Made by a program: the position numbers and the translations under genes. Of a stretch of DNA of 64,000 nt, positions 46,278 through 57,857 are shown piece after piece (positions within the stretch are counted from its first letter, which is position 1; the number at the start of each line of letters is the position of its first letter). Source of the DNA: Daldinia sp. FL1419 (Eukaryota; Ascomycota; Sordariomycetes; Xylariales; Hypoxylaceae); assembly GCA_025201765.1 (NCBI GenBank), contig MU623399.1:124001-188000 (forward strand). Reading direction: 5' to 3'. The notes under the pieces are model-generated. The model worked only from the letters and a program-made list of their open reading frames with translations, did no database searches and had not been told where the DNA came from.

Positions 46278-48356
46278 ATGGCTACTTACACTACAGTTGG
46301 TCGTGCGTCCGCCGGGAGCCTAGAGAACGAGCAATTCTACAGTGCACCACCCACTCGTGGAGTTAGTCGACGTGTTAGTCTTATAACCTCAAACAACCTA
46401 AAACAACCAGGCCACAGCACAACGCCAGCCGAATCTCCCATTTCGATTTACTGGCCCGGCTCTTCAACTCCCGTTTCACCCCTAGAACCTCAAAGCCCGA
46501 GGTCGGGCCGTCCGCGGCCAGCAACCCCTTTTGCTACCCACCGCCACCATAACACAAGGCGTCATCATTTCTGCCCAAAGTCTATAAATCGCCGCTTCAA
46601 CAGGACGTTTCGTGGCACATCAGACAGCATTCCACTACTTCAACCACTAACGAATGACTCGAACGTAGAGACCAATGGCTATACGAAAAATCTAGTATCA
46701 TCTCCTGGATCTCCTGCTGCAACAGATTACTGGAGTCCGGTGTATGGGGCCCTGACTCCTCATTCCGAAGTAGATAGATCCGTGGTCAACAGTCCAATTT
46801 CCATCAGTAGACAGACGGCAGACACTATCGTTCGCAATATTCAAACTTATTTGTCTAACAGAAGGCATAATAATTGTTCGTCTCGAACAGAGCGACCCAC
46901 GAGTCTCCACGAAAATCTACCGCCCCTATCAAGACTATGGTCACGCCAGAATAGCTTTACAATTGACCGCCCTAAAGTTAAGAACCCAAAGACTGCGGAC
47001 GGCTATCTAGTTACGACAGACGACATTGAAGGGATCCTAGACATCGTTATTGCTGGAATACGATGCGTTTGCAATAGCAGTCCGCCGGTTGAATGTCTCT
47101 CGATGTTGTTGCCTAAAGAATCGATGGTAAAGCCTACGCCTAATATGAGCTCCATCATTCCCGGGCCGCCTAGCATTGCCGATCCAGCTACGACGATCAG
47201 CTCCGTACAGGCTTCATTTAGCATGGCCAGCTGCTCTGACTATCATAGTCGATATGCTGATACTACTAGAACTACGTTTATATCCCGACAAAGCATCACC
47301 GAGGTCACGTAGGGATTCGCCCCGGGGAATCTGGTTCGAGAGGCAATTGAAGAGCCCGATGTAAACATCATCGGGTCTACGGAGGTCTCTAGAAACGTAT
47401 CTACGCGAGCTTCATCGTTGATTGTTTCAAAACCGCCGTCCCTTTGTGACATACGAAGGACGGACGCTACATGTCATTCTACGGTTGTAGGCCTAGCCCA
47501 AGTTCAAGCGCCTAGTCTCAAATGCAAGAGGCGCTCAGCATCTGAGCCAGTAAGCCCCAGGGCTTCTTTAGGAGACATCAAAGTCCGGGCTGCTCGTAAC
47601 CGGGATGGCTCCATGACCTGTTTTCCGAAGCTTCCCTCGAGATCATGCACTAGCGACTGGCTAACGCCACTTGGTCTATTTGAGGAGTCTAGTGTACCGC
47701 AGCAGAGAGAAATTACGTCAGACCTTTACGCCTGCGGCGTAGACGCACATTGCGGTGTCCATGTTTCTAAGCCGCTGGAAATGCTCGAAGAGTCTCCACG
47801 CCAGTCGCCAGTTCTAGTTGCGAACCCGCCTTTCCGGAAATCCTTACCAGAGCTTCCCACAAAGCTAGATGAAAAACCTGAGAAATCCAGCAGGAAAAGA
47901 AGCCGTGCGATCGGAGCATCCCCACATCGCCGGAAGAGTACCTTCAAGCCTCCCGGAGTCTGGACTCCTGGCGCAAATCACGTCCTCTTGGATAAGCTGC
48001 GTCGCTATAGTTTTATGCCACTAATAGATCGGACAACAGAGAGTTCTCGTAGAGCATTACCACTCCCATTCGTATGGGACGAATTGTCACTACGAGAAGC
48101 AAGAGGTAGAAAACGCTCGTCTAAGGCGCTTCTACAGGGTTTTCTAGATGAGAAACCACAATCAAACAGAATGTCCCGCAAATCATCCAAACCCGAGGCG
48201 CGAAGGCGCCGGAAGAAGAATAGTTCGTCGGCGACACAGAAAAGGCAAAGCCTTGGACACGGTCGCGTTTCATGCTCGGAAGACCAAACCCCGCATGTCT
48301 GTATGGACGAGCAGCCGACGCCTGTCTCAGGGTCGGAAACGGCTTGGTTCGAGTAA
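46278..48356 (+). CDS. Disordered Ser/Arg/Pro-rich protein, frame interrupted by one TAG
   Basis: From the ATG at 46278 one frame is open for 2079 nt except for a single TAG at 47310-47312. It gives 344 residues before the stop and 347 codons free of stops after it. Both halves have the same Ser/Pro/Arg-rich composition. The first half includes RRHHFCPKSINRRFNRTFRG and a more ordered patch, TTDDIEGILDIVIAGIRCVC. The second includes KCKRRSASEPVSPRASLGD, RKSTFKPPGVWTPGANH and KLRRYSFMPLID. The simplest view is one gene with an intron ending in CACGTAG (47306-47312). Phase-compatible donors are GTACAG at 47205 or GTAAAG at 47127, both imperfect. Alternatives are a real nonsense mutation, stop readthrough, or two genes. 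No family was recognised. Confidence 0.6.
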
Positions 48357-48839
48357 AATAAATCGAAAAGTGATGTTAAATGTGTGATTGCGTGTATCGC
48401 GGTTCTTAACTCCAGCATATCACCATGCTTCCGGCCGACGTTAGGATACGAGGTATTCCATTTTATATTTGAATTAGTAAATAGCAGGTAGTCTTTAAAA
48501 GGGGTTGAGTATTGCAGTCAATAAATTGGACAAATTCCTCGCTTGAGTCTTTTTGCGTTGTATTATATTATTACTTGCATTTCATATCTTGTTTGAAAAG
48601 GGGGTCAAGTCACGTAAGGGATTTTGGGACGAATGTGCATCATTACGTTCACTGCCATTGTTTGGTTTGTCCTTGCGCAATTATCTAGCGCATTTAGTAT
48701 CTGTACAGTTAATCATACAAGATGTTATCCTCGTGTATCGTACACACCAACTCCCCAGCACATTACTCCTAAATTATCATATTTTCGTATATATTTTTTC
48801 CTTTTTTATATGTTGGGTTCACGCGTAGGAAGAAGCAAT
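48357..48839. other. Spacer between convergent genes
   Basis: A/T-rich 3' flank. Frames here lack motifs and overlap each other. Nothing was called. Confidence 0.5.
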
Positions 48840-49115
48840 TCATCGCTTCCACTGGCCGGCGTTCTCGACTCCCTTGGATACGCCCTCAGCGCCGTTCTGG
48901 ACGCCAGTACCAACGGAGCCTAGCGCATCCCCAACGGGCTTGCCGGCGGATCCCGTAGCGCTTGTGATGGTGTCGCCGAGACCACGGGTTGCGGCGCCGA
49001 CTACGTTGCCGGCTGTTCGGCCGACGCCACCGACGAGGTTACCCGTGGTGCTGGTGACGAACTTGGCGGCGCCTGTAACGCCAGTGTTTTGGTTGTTTTC
49101 GTTTTCGAGAGGCAT
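48840..49115 (-). CDS. Small Gly-rich LEA-like protein
   Basis: A single exon encodes 91 residues, starting MPLENENNQNTGVTGAAKFV. The body is made of repeating amphipathic segments with regularly spaced Gly, Ala, Val and Thr: GNLVGGVGRTAGNVVGAATR, then GLGDTITSATGSAGKPVGDA, then GVSKGVENAG. The composition and 11-residue-like periodicity resemble late-embryogenesis-abundant type stress proteins, which fungi make in spores and under desiccation. There is no signal peptide or membrane anchor. Codon use is strongly GC-rich at third positions, consistent with a highly expressed gene. The family call is by composition only. Confidence 0.7.
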   Translation of the reverse strand: MPLENENNQNTGVTGAAKFVTSTTGNLVGGVGRTAGNVVGAATRGLGDTITSATGSAGKPVGDALGSVGTGVQNGAEGVSKGVENAGQWKR

Positions 49116-49709
49116 AGTTTGCGGGTAGATGGTTTAGGTGGATGTCTTGTCTTGGTGTGTGTGCTGTATTAACTTGTGCAATTGAGCCTTGATGATGGAC
49201 ACTTTAGATCAATATTCGCTAAATATTATTAGAAACAGACATGCTTTCTATTCAAGCGGTACCACCGCCACCTTATATATACGCGATGATGTCTCCCAAG
49301 ACCGACCATACGTAAACGTGTACCGGCAAGAAGACGATTAGTGACGTCACGGCCTCAGTCGCCTTCATCACCGAAGGCGTCACAGTTACGCAAGAACCAA
49401 TCAAGGGGTCGAACTCTGGTGGCTGAAGCTTAATATGGACAATGACGTCACAATAAGATCTCGAATTAGATCCCCCGTTGCTTTCCATGTGCGACTAACA
49501 CGTGGAGGGAGCATCTTATACGGCTGCGTACAGACAGGATCAACTACCTATCATGGTATATCATTAATCGTAAAATTTCTGATTTACTCCAGCGATAATC
49601 TCTTTCTCTCGTTGATCAACCAAGCCGGTACGGAACCTATGGTCTTTTGCGATCCGTGCCCTCGCCCATTCTATCGCATCTGTTAGCACGAATACTAGGT
49701 AGGCACCTG
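49116..49709. other. Promoter-side spacer of the LEA-like gene
   Basis: About 0.6 kb with no recognisable gene. It includes the 3' flank of the 2-oxoglutarate oxygenase gene. Confidence 0.5.
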
Positions 49710-50820
49710 TTAAAACATTCTTGACGAAACCATACCTTCAGCAGTAACTTCGTGTGAGAATTGCTCTGTCTCCGCCTGCAAACCAAGGCGCTGCAACAAT
49801 GGGCTCACGACGGGCTTCAGGGGGATTTTGGCTTCGGGCCGTGCAAAGTAGATTAAGCTCAGTCTGGGGCGGTCCGCTTGATCCTCAGGGGGCCGCACGA
49901 CACGATGGACGGTGCTCTTCAAGTAACCTCCGCTTAGAAACTCCAGCGCATCCGCAATGTTCACGATGATGGCATCCCTTGGAGACCTAACGTACTTCCA
50001 TTGCCCCTCCGGAGTCTGTACCTGCAACCCCGCAATCGGCTGATGAAAGAGGAATGTGAGCGTGTTATAGTCAGTGTGTCCCTTTGCCCAGACGTTGCCT
50101 ACTTGCGCATCTGCTTCCGCTGAGCGAGGATGATACTTCATGTACCGCAGGTATTCTAAGCCTTCAGCTTCGTAGCGGTGGCGCTCAACGAGAAAGTCCT
50201 CGTCGATTTCAAGAACGTAGGCGAACAGGCGTAACAGCGGAAGTAAAACATCGTTATGAACCTTCAAGGAGAAGTCTCGTATCTCTTCCCAATGATCCTT
50301 GATGAGCTGGGGGTGAGGTCGCTCATGCTCCGGTGTGAATTTGGGAATATTATAGCGCTCGTCGTTATCGCGTGTAGCAAGCTTCCCTGTAGACTGCGGT
50401 TTATACCCTCGAAAATCCCCCTTAGCCGTGTCGCATAGATACTTGGTCTTCACCTCTAACGGTAGATCAAAGAACGCATCACATAGCGCGTATTGCCGTC
50501 TAACTTCCTCATCCGAGAATCCATGACCAGTCACATAGAAGAAGCCTGAGTTGGAGACTTATTTAGTATCGTCTGGTTATATGTGAATTCAGGTTGCCCT
50601 ACCATTTTTATTAATAAACTGCAGCACCTGCTCTGCCAGCTCCTGCTTACCCCCTGGTTGGCTCAGTTTAGAAACATCGAGTGCTTCCAACTCCGCGTAT
50701 TCCACTACGGCAGATGAATTAGTTTACTTTATTTTTATGGGCTAGTATGAGCATACATCTCTCTTTTGTTTCCGTTGGATATTCGTACCCTGATATCTCG
50801 TCGATTTTGGATGGAGACAT
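49710..50820 (-). CDS. 2-oxoglutarate/Fe(II)-dependent oxygenase (isopenicillin-N-synthase-like)
   Basis: Three exons, complement(49710-50545, 50603-50704, 50757-50820), give 333 residues, normal for the family. The N-terminal DIOX_N region has KQELAEQVLQFINKNGFFYV followed by TGHGFSDEEV. The iron ligands are the His and Asp of GHTDYNTLTFLF and the His of STVHRVV; RLSLIYFARPE carries the Arg-x-Ser pair that binds 2-oxoglutarate. All key residues are present, so activity is likely. The substrate is unknown: fungal members oxidise secondary metabolites, flavonoids or amino-acid derivatives. The donor of intron 1 (GTATGC) was chosen because it keeps phase and gives ERLEYAELEALD. Confidence 0.88.
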
Positions 50821-52024
50821 GATCTACTATGCCGTAGTCCTCCTAAGAGCTTCACCTACTTTGAACTGAATTCGGCCTTTTGTTTACTAGCAAAAGTAGC
50901 AAAATAATTTCCTGTGGATGAGTCCGTAGAATGGTGGCAGTCATAATGCTATCACCCGCCAAGATAAGTTGGTCGAGCGGGGAAATTATCTCCTTGTTCA
51001 ATCAACATGAAGGTACCCAAGCTCAGGTATCTCCACGTGGATTGAGCAATGAGATCCCTTGTAGATGATGCCATTTCGAGCTTATAAGTCGAATTACGCT
51101 ACCGATGCATAATCGCTAATAAACACCGTCTAAGATGCTGTCCAATCTAGGTTAGCTACCTCCTAATTGTCAATGATCGGATGATGAATCTACATAGCAA
51201 ATCTGTATAAGGCCGCACGAATTTATCATGAGTTACCACACCGTCACTTCTATTATTTATTCCATATAGCATCAATTGAGAGGTACTTTCCGTTATCGCT
51301 TTCGAAGTGTAGCTTGTTTAGAAAAGTATTCAATATCGTTCCTTTCATGGAAGCCTACCACAAGGTGTGAAGAATAATAAAAGACATATTCACAGAAACG
51401 CAAAATAGAATGAATTTAAATTCGCTATTGCTTTTAAAGGTTTATCAGTGTAGAGATTCTGAATTCCGATAGCTTGATTTTCATCCTATATCCTCTAATG
51501 AAATTGAATCGCGACGCCGTCGCCATATGCCTTTTGAGAAGATATCGAGGCCAACGAGGTCTGGTTTCTACGGACTGTATAGATGCTAGCTAAAATAAAT
51601 TGACCTACTTGAATATGGTCTCTAGATCGTACTCCGACAGTGGACGGGCGAAGCTACGGACATAGAAGCCTCTATAGTGAGTAGTTAGATACGTAGGTAG
51701 GTACTTATAGCATACACCAGTTCGGCGTAAAAGGAGTAAAATTGGCAGCAACAGCATCTCATCCCGTGTTTGATTAGAGAAGATCGATATTCACCAGTTT
51801 ATATTGCTTGACATACTCTCTGACGAGTAGCATGCATAACCACGTAGTTTATGATTAGGTGCATTATGGATGGCGGTTGGAGGCGACTATATTGATTATC
51901 AATATCTAGAAAGATTTCAGGTCCTCATATAACTCTGCCTATGAGGTAGTTTAAGGACCCTCAGAGCCACTTTTAATGCTTTGTTTTTGTTTTGTAGACG
52001 TATGTTTAATGAGCCGAATACTAG
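50821..52024. other. 1.2-kb spacer upstream of a pseudogene
   Basis: Stop-rich in all frames. It probably once held the N-terminal (FAD Rossmann) part of the monooxygenase whose remains begin at 52025, but no GxGxxG motif could be found. Confidence 0.45.
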
Positions 52025-53152
52025 GTAAATCTGAAACGGGGAATCATCTTAGAACAGGCAAAATCCGGAGAAGAGAAGATAATAAGGGCCAAGTTCGTTG
52101 TTGGCTGTGACAGAAGTCGAAGCATTATACGTCAAGCCACCGGCCTTATCTTTAACGGAGAGTCTTATCAGCAACACTTTGTCCTCGCCGACACTCACGT
52201 GAAATGGGATACCCCAAACTACGATGCAATTATATCTTTCGGTCAAGATTTATTAGCAGTCCTCCCTATGAAGGATAGAATGATTCAGGTCTTTGCGTCG
52301 GGGGCTAATGTGACTAAGAGAGAGGGCAGCGTCTTGCTTAAAGATTTCCAGGAGCTGTTTGATAAGATGGTCCCGATTGGTGGAAACTACATGGTCCAGT
52401 CTGGCTTGTGCGCTTCCATCTCTAATACTGAGGCGTGAACAAGTACAGCGATGGAAGGCTATTTGTTGCCAGTGTTGCTGCGTATATTCATAGTCCTATC
52501 GGTGAGCAAGGAAGTATGCACTATTTTTATCCCCTCCCCCCTATTCATCCTTCTTCACCAGAACCTCCTAAAAGCCATAGACCAAGAGTTCAAGTTTCTC
52601 GGTTCGGCCAACCCCATATTTGTCTTCTTCCGCAACCTCCTCATCCCCTGGATCTTACCTTAGATATTCGGTAATCCACGCCGTATCCAAGATGCGTTCA
52701 AGAATATGGCCGGGTTCGACGCCGCATACTGATACAGCAGCATCGTTAGAACCGCCCCGAGGCCTAAGAATATAAAAGTCAGGAGAGGTGACAGGATGCT
52801 TGGTGGCAAGATTGATGGCCCTGAGGGCCATAAGTACTTGCTCGACTTAGTTAACCCCAAGACGTATAATCTTATTCTCTTCTCTAGTCTTGGCGTCAAA
52901 GCGGCCACTGAAGGCGATCTACAACGTGCCAAAGCCAGGTTTATTGAAAACAGTCCTGTTAATAGCAGAGTCCGCCTGGCATTTGGAATAAAGCCGAACG
53001 GCCAGTCAGGATACGCCGACGTAGATCCGACGCTTCACGAGGAACTAGGCTTTGATGAGCCAGCATATATTCTTCTTCGCCCTGACTCTTACATTGCTCA
53101 CATCAGGTCTTTATCATCTCTTGGTAACCTCTCGAGCTGGCTGAACCACTAA
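52025..53152 (+). pseudogene. Degenerate phenol-hydroxylase-type FAD monooxygenase
   Basis: Three blocks keep the order of PheA/TfdB-type flavin monooxygenases. The first is AKFVVGCDRSRSIIRQATG, corresponding to the GxDGxxSxxR motif. The second, GRLFVASVAAYIHSPIGEQG, is the counterpart of the GDAAHxHSPxGGQG motif. The third is a C-terminal thioredoxin-like part with YADVDPTLHEELGFDEPAYI and LLRPDSYIAH. Key residues are lost (GD replaced by SV in the second motif; H by Y; G by E), the blocks lie in two frames, and in-frame stops occur at about 52661 (after LLIPWILP) and about 52730 (after AGFDAAY). The N-terminal third and the part between the first two blocks are missing. It is clearly inactive. 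Homologues often oxidise phenols or polyketides in secondary metabolism. Confidence 0.8.
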
Positions 53153-53852
53153 GGTGCTATCTTATCGACGTCTTACTCCTTAATCACCTCGTCCAACGCC
53201 ATAACCTAAACCTAGCGATCATTTATAAAAGTCTAAAGCCCTGGTCATTTCCTACTGCTTACGTCTATAGGGCTTTCCTATACGCATATACACACTACTA
53301 TACCTCCACCATATCGCCTCATGTATGCCTAGGTATTCATCTATATCCTTGAGTCTAGCGAATCTCTACTGTCACTCACCAATAGACTGTTATCTATCGT
53401 ATCAAGTTTAAGAAAATATAACATATAGTTGCCTTAATACTATACAATTATTATTCTTCCATGAGCTATTACCATCAGCTGACTTGTGAAACCGTTGAGA
53501 TATCCAAGACAACTTAACCTAGACGAAACGGTAGTGTTAGGGGTAAAAGGGGTAAATATAGCCGCCGTTTAACCGAGACCTCGGTAAGTGCCCGTGGACT
53601 TAAGTACGTACCCAAAATGGCTTAGACACTCAATTACAGTCAAAAAAACATCAAGGAGTCCGCGATAAGACTCAATTATACGCAGCAAAAATCATCATGA
53701 TCAAAGGATAAAACCAGCGGTCGGCTCTAAATCATGGCTGCTGTCCAATTCTCTCTGATTTAACTTCTCAATAATCATATGCACTAAGAATACCATTCTC
53801 ATCAAGCTACATTCGCCGCAATTTATTCCTTATTCCTAACCGCGCAACACAA
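53153..53852. other. Spacer and panB promoter region
   Basis: No gene was recognised. The promoter of the PanB gene lies at the right end. Confidence 0.5.
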
Positions 53853-54930
53853 ATGGCGCATTTATTATCTAGGTCACGTGGTCTATTACCATACCGGACA
53901 ATATCATTGTCAAACATCATCTTCACCGGTCCTAGACAGTTGCTCCCATTATGGACTCGCCAACGACAACGTCAACAAAGATGGAGCTCCCACTCGCCTC
54001 TAGGTACAGGATTGGATCCTTCAAGGAAGAAGGTAACCATGGGAACTCTTCAGTCTATGTATAGAAAGGGGGAACCCATCGCGGTGATGACTGCTCATGA
54101 CTTTCCGAGTGCACATGTCGCAGATGCCGCTGGGATGGACGTGATCCTTGTGGGGGATAGCCTAGCCATGGTCGCCTTAGGGATGGAAGATACAAGTGAA
54201 GTAACAGTTGAGGATATGTTACTGCACTGCCGATCGGTCGCACGTGCCACCAAAGCAGCCTTCACGGTATGTATGCGCGCTATGTTTGATTGCCGCAGGG
54301 GAGCTAACGCCAAGCTAGATCGGGGATCTCCCCATGGGGTCGTACGAAATTTCACCGGAGCAAGCGCTTGAAACAGCTATACGATTCATCAAACATGGTC
54401 GTGTTCAAGGCATCAAGTTGGAAGGAGGAATGGAAATGGCACCAACGATCGCAAAGATAACCAAAGCCGGTATACCCGTCTTGGCCCACGTCGGACTTAC
54501 GCCCCAACGACAAGGAGCCCTCGGCGGATTCAGAGTTCAAGGGAAAACATCGAAAGGCGCAATGAAAGTCCTCGAAGACGCGTTAGCCGTCCAAGACGCT
54601 GGATGCTTCGGAATGGTACTAGAAGCTGTCCCCGCAGAGGTCGCAAGCATCATCACGCAAAAGCTACGCGTCCCTACCATCGGGATCGGTGCGGGAAATG
54701 GATGTTCGGGTCAGGTGCTCGTCCAAGTTGATATGACGGGAAATTTCCCGCCAGGCCGCTTTATTCCCAAGTTCGTAAAACAATACGGTAATGTGTGGGC
54801 TGAAAGTCGCAAGGCGATCGAGACCTATCGGGAAGAGGTGAAAAGTCGGCAATACCCAGCGCCAGAGCATACGTATCCTATCCCGCCAGGTGAACTCGAA
54901 GCTTTCCTAGGAGATATTAAGAAATTATAA
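53853..54930 (+). CDS. panB: 3-methyl-2-oxobutanoate hydroxymethyltransferase (ketopantoate hydroxymethyltransferase)
   Basis: It makes ketopantoate from 2-oxoisovalerate and methylene-tetrahydrofolate, the first step of pantothenate/CoA synthesis. Two exons (53853-54266, 54319-54930) give 341 residues. Residues 1-60 are Arg/Ser/Leu-rich without acids, a likely mitochondrial presequence. The enzyme follows with MTAHDFPSAHVADAAGMDVI, LVGDSLAMVALG and EDMLLHCRSVARATKAAFT, then after the splice IGDLPMGSYEISPEQAL, GIKLEGG, HVGLTPQ, IGIGAGNGCSGQVLVQVDM and HTYPIPPGELEAF. The metal-binding Asp of VGDS is present. It converges with the atg12 gene, with only 161 bp between stop codons. Confidence 0.95.
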
Positions 54931-55091
54931 CGCGACATTGATCGCTTGATTAGATTCTGCATTATACCACAAGTCGGCAAAGAGGGGTGCGATACTCCAG
55001 CACGGACTTAATTTACTACATCAGCATAGATAGGTACCTAGGCGTTTAAGGAGTATAAGCGAGACAGCATGACTGTAACAATCGCACTACC

Positions 55092-55584
55092 TCATCCAAA
55101 TGCTGGAGTGATCGAATAGGCCACAATTAATTGATCATTCGAATCCTTGAAACACTTTTGAATAGTTTAGCATCCTATCAGCAAGCACAATAGGTCAATG
55201 ACGTACCCGGTGCAAATTGCCGACGATTTCATCTAGAGCGGGAGCAAAAACACTGTTCACGTATAGAAACAGGCTATCGGTAGGATTCAGGTGTAGCGCC
55301 TTGCGTAAGTGAGACACAACAGCCTCAAACTTTTGCGCGGCGCTTATCTGACGCACTTCACGCTTAAGCTGCGGAGCGGAGCCGACAGCCTTGAAACGAA
55401 TGCGAACTTTTTCCTTTTCGAACTGGCCAGCGCTAGCAAGGGCAGAACTTGCATCGCTAGGAAGAGCCGTGAGGAAAGCTGATGCAGTCATGGTGAGTGG
55501 AAGTTCAGGTGATGCTGGCCGGTCCGGAATGGGTGAAGCTGGTGGTGATGGAGAAGGTTGTTTGGGAACATCGGGATATTCCAT
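55092..55584 (-). CDS. atg12: Ubiquitin-like autophagy protein Atg12
   Basis: Atg12 is conjugated through its C-terminal glycine to Atg5 and drives Atg8 lipidation in autophagosome formation. Two exons, complement(55092-55154, 55207-55584), give 146 residues. A Pro/Ser-rich N-terminal tail of about 60 residues is followed by the ubiquitin fold: EKVRIRFKAVGSAPQLKRE, QKFEAVVSHLRKALHL and DSLFLYVNSVFAPALDEIVG. After the intron comes CFKDSNDQLIVAYSITPAFG with Gly at the very end, as required. The last exon is only 20 codons and would be lost if the intron (55155-55206, GTACGT..AAAAG) were ignored. Confidence 0.96.
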
Positions 55585-56169
55585 ATTGTATTATTCCCTT
55601 ATGAACACACATTTACATTCAGGTGGATTAAGTGAATGATAGTTCAAACCCTAGTTCATACAGTACATATAATGGATATGAGAGCGATTGGAGAAGTTGA
55701 ACATTCTTAAAATTTCCGAAGAGTGTGTTCACGTTTACAAATGATGCAGCCAGCAGACCCCCACAATCTACCTAGGTACCTACGTTAGGCTGCTAGGTAC
55801 TTAGGGACATAACAAGCCACATTTCGCAAATATTATTATGGCTTACGCACTAGCCTTAGGTATTGTACCTACTGACAATGCAATGCCAGTTGTAATTGAC
55901 AAACCCCATCTATCCCTATTCATTCCAAATTTCCAATTAGTGCAAATTGCTACACCAAACAGCAAACACATTCTAGAAACAACTCCTTCTCCAAGTTAGT
56001 TACTTAGCAGAATATCTATTCGATATCAATAACTATATAGACATACTAGTTGCCTACCTAGGTATCTGAACCATTTTGGTTTGTTGAAAGCACAAATTGG
56101 TTCTTGCTCGTAGCCCTTCATAACAAGATAGCCCCTTAACAATCGACACATCCCCCCATTCGTACTCAA
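55585..56169. other. Spacer with TAGGTACCTA motifs
   Basis: Contains CTACCTAGGTACCTACG at about 55770 and CTACCTAGGTATC near 56055. It holds the atg12 promoter and the 3' flank of the methyltransferase. No gene was seen. Confidence 0.5.
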
Positions 56170-57584
56170 CTAAGCCAATTCTGCTTCTATCAACCCTTCG
56201 TATCCTCTGGGATCCATCCAGATCTTGATGATCTTATACCCCGCATCATTTATGAGCTTCCTCCACGCAGTTTCGGTTCTTTCATAAGCCGAAAGAAGAG
56301 ACATCATGTTCAAATCCATACTCGCCTGGAAAACGCTTGCTTCAGTCGGTGGGATCACAACATCACAGACAAGGAGCTTCGAATATCCTTTCTTCATTGC
56401 TGGTATGATGTTTCGTAGGATCTGAAGCGATGGTTCGTACGGCCAGTCGTGGAAGACCCCGCGGAGAAAGTATGCACGACTACCTATTTCGGATACATAT
56501 ATTAACTCGCGCTTCTTCCTTTGACGATATATTATTATATATATATTTAACTTTCTTGGAATATTGCCTTACCGTGAATAGGCTGGGGCTCAAAGAAACT
56601 GTGCGGCATTAGTTTGATCTTATCCGTACCGACGTTCGCATCCGCGAGAACGGCTTCGAGATCTTGCATGACCAGAGACCCTGCCGGCACATCCGGATGT
56701 TTCTTCAGGAACGTTAGGATATCATAACCATGATGGCCCCCGATGTCAATAACTAATGGTGCTCCGGAATTAAGATCGGCGCCTGCAACGAGTGAAGTCG
56801 TATCGTAGAAGTCAGGCCACGAAAACCGGTATTTTGACCACTCCATCATATAACCACTAAAGCTGTCCTGGTAGCTTTGGTTAGAGAGGCACCTATCGAA
56901 GAATGATAGTTTTTCCGGAAAGGCATCAATGCAGTTATTATATTTTGGGTCTAAAGGTTCCCGGTATGATGTCTTCTCCAGGAAGGAGGGCAGGTTCATG
57001 AAAGCGGGATTCCAGTGATGAATCCTGTAATAAGTAAGTAAGACTACCACAGTATATGAAGGGAATATTATCTCACACAGAGTCTATTGCTTGTGGCATG
57101 GTGGTAGACTTGTCGCCGAAAAAAAGAGAGAAATCAGTTGGCTTATAACGGTCTTCTCCTGTTTCCTCGATAATGTATGTAGCCCCTAAAAGTCGCAGCA
57201 ACCGGCCTTTCAAGCCAATTTCAGTCCTTAACCAACAAAATAGGGTACATATGTCATTACGTAGGTCCTGGGTAGGTACTTACGGAGCAAGTTTACGTCG
57301 CAATCTTTGGTAGCTAACTTAGCCAGCTCTTCAACCGTCTTCTCACCGCCACCTTCCGCCGTCCACCGACCCCAAAGACCAATGTCGTGGCATACCTTCA
57401 ACGCCGCATACTCAGCTGGGTTTCGTAAAGAGACACCAGCCATTCTTTCCTGCTTCGTTTCGAGTCTACTGACTAGTTGACGTGCACTTGATAGTAGCTT
57501 CAGCCTTTTTACCTCGTGGCCCTCGAAGTCCGCGGCCGTAAAAGCGTCAAGCCCATTTACTACCAAGTTATAGTTGTCCTCCAT
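56170..57584 (-). CDS. SAM-dependent O-methyltransferase (fungal secondary-metabolite type)
   Basis: It transfers a methyl group from S-adenosylmethionine to a hydroxyl, usually of a phenol or polyketide. Four exons, complement(56170-56483, 56573-57024, 57077-57206, 57284-57584), give 398 residues with consistent phases. The N-terminal dimerisation/winged-helix region includes VCHDIGLWGRWTAEGGGEKT and RYKPTDFSLFFGD. The SAM motif is VIDIGGHHGYDIL. FLRGVFHDWP provides the catalytic His found in plant- and fungal-type O-methyltransferases. KLLVCDVVIPP and WRKLINDAGYKIIKIW form the usual C-terminal end. The ATG at 57584 was preferred over in-frame upstream ATGs because the family starts there and a TATA box lies 113 bp upstream. 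It appears functional; no synthase gene is nearby. Confidence 0.93.
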
Positions 57585-57587
57585 TGT

Positions 57588-57626
57588 AATATAGGTGAAG
57601 AATATAGGTGAAGAATATAGGTGAAA
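57588..57626. repeat. Three tandem copies of a 13-bp unit in the methyltransferase leader
   Basis: AATATAGGTGAAG occurs at 57588-57600 and 57601-57613, with a near copy at 57614-57626, ending 3 bp before the start codon on the other strand. It would lie in the 5' untranslated leader of the minus-strand gene. Confidence 0.8.
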
Positions 57627-57696
57627 ATTATTACAAAGGAAGGAAAGAAGTTGCGAGCTTTGATACCCTTCAGCCTTCAGTAAGATGCCTACCACA

Positions 57697-57704
57697 TATT
57701 TATA
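57697..57704 (-). promoter_or_regulatory. Candidate TATA box of the O-methyltransferase gene
   Basis: Reads TATAAATA on the minus strand, 113-120 bp before the ATG at 57584. It is the same octamer at a similar distance as in front of the dehydrogenase gene. Confidence 0.4.
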
Positions 57705-57827
57705 ATAAGCTCCTAAACCCCTCAATCAAGGTTGTAATAGGCAACGTACATCCCTCCATGCACGTCGGCATCAAAGCGCGTTGATATCGGTATCCTACCT
57801 ACATAATGCACCATACTTGGCAATTCA

Positions 57828-57857
57828 TACCTACCTACCTACCTACCTACCTACCTA
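57828..57857. repeat. (TACC)n microsatellite
   Basis: About seven and a half perfect TACC units, the longest pure example of the TACC/GGTA theme found in spacers of this window. Confidence 0.9.
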
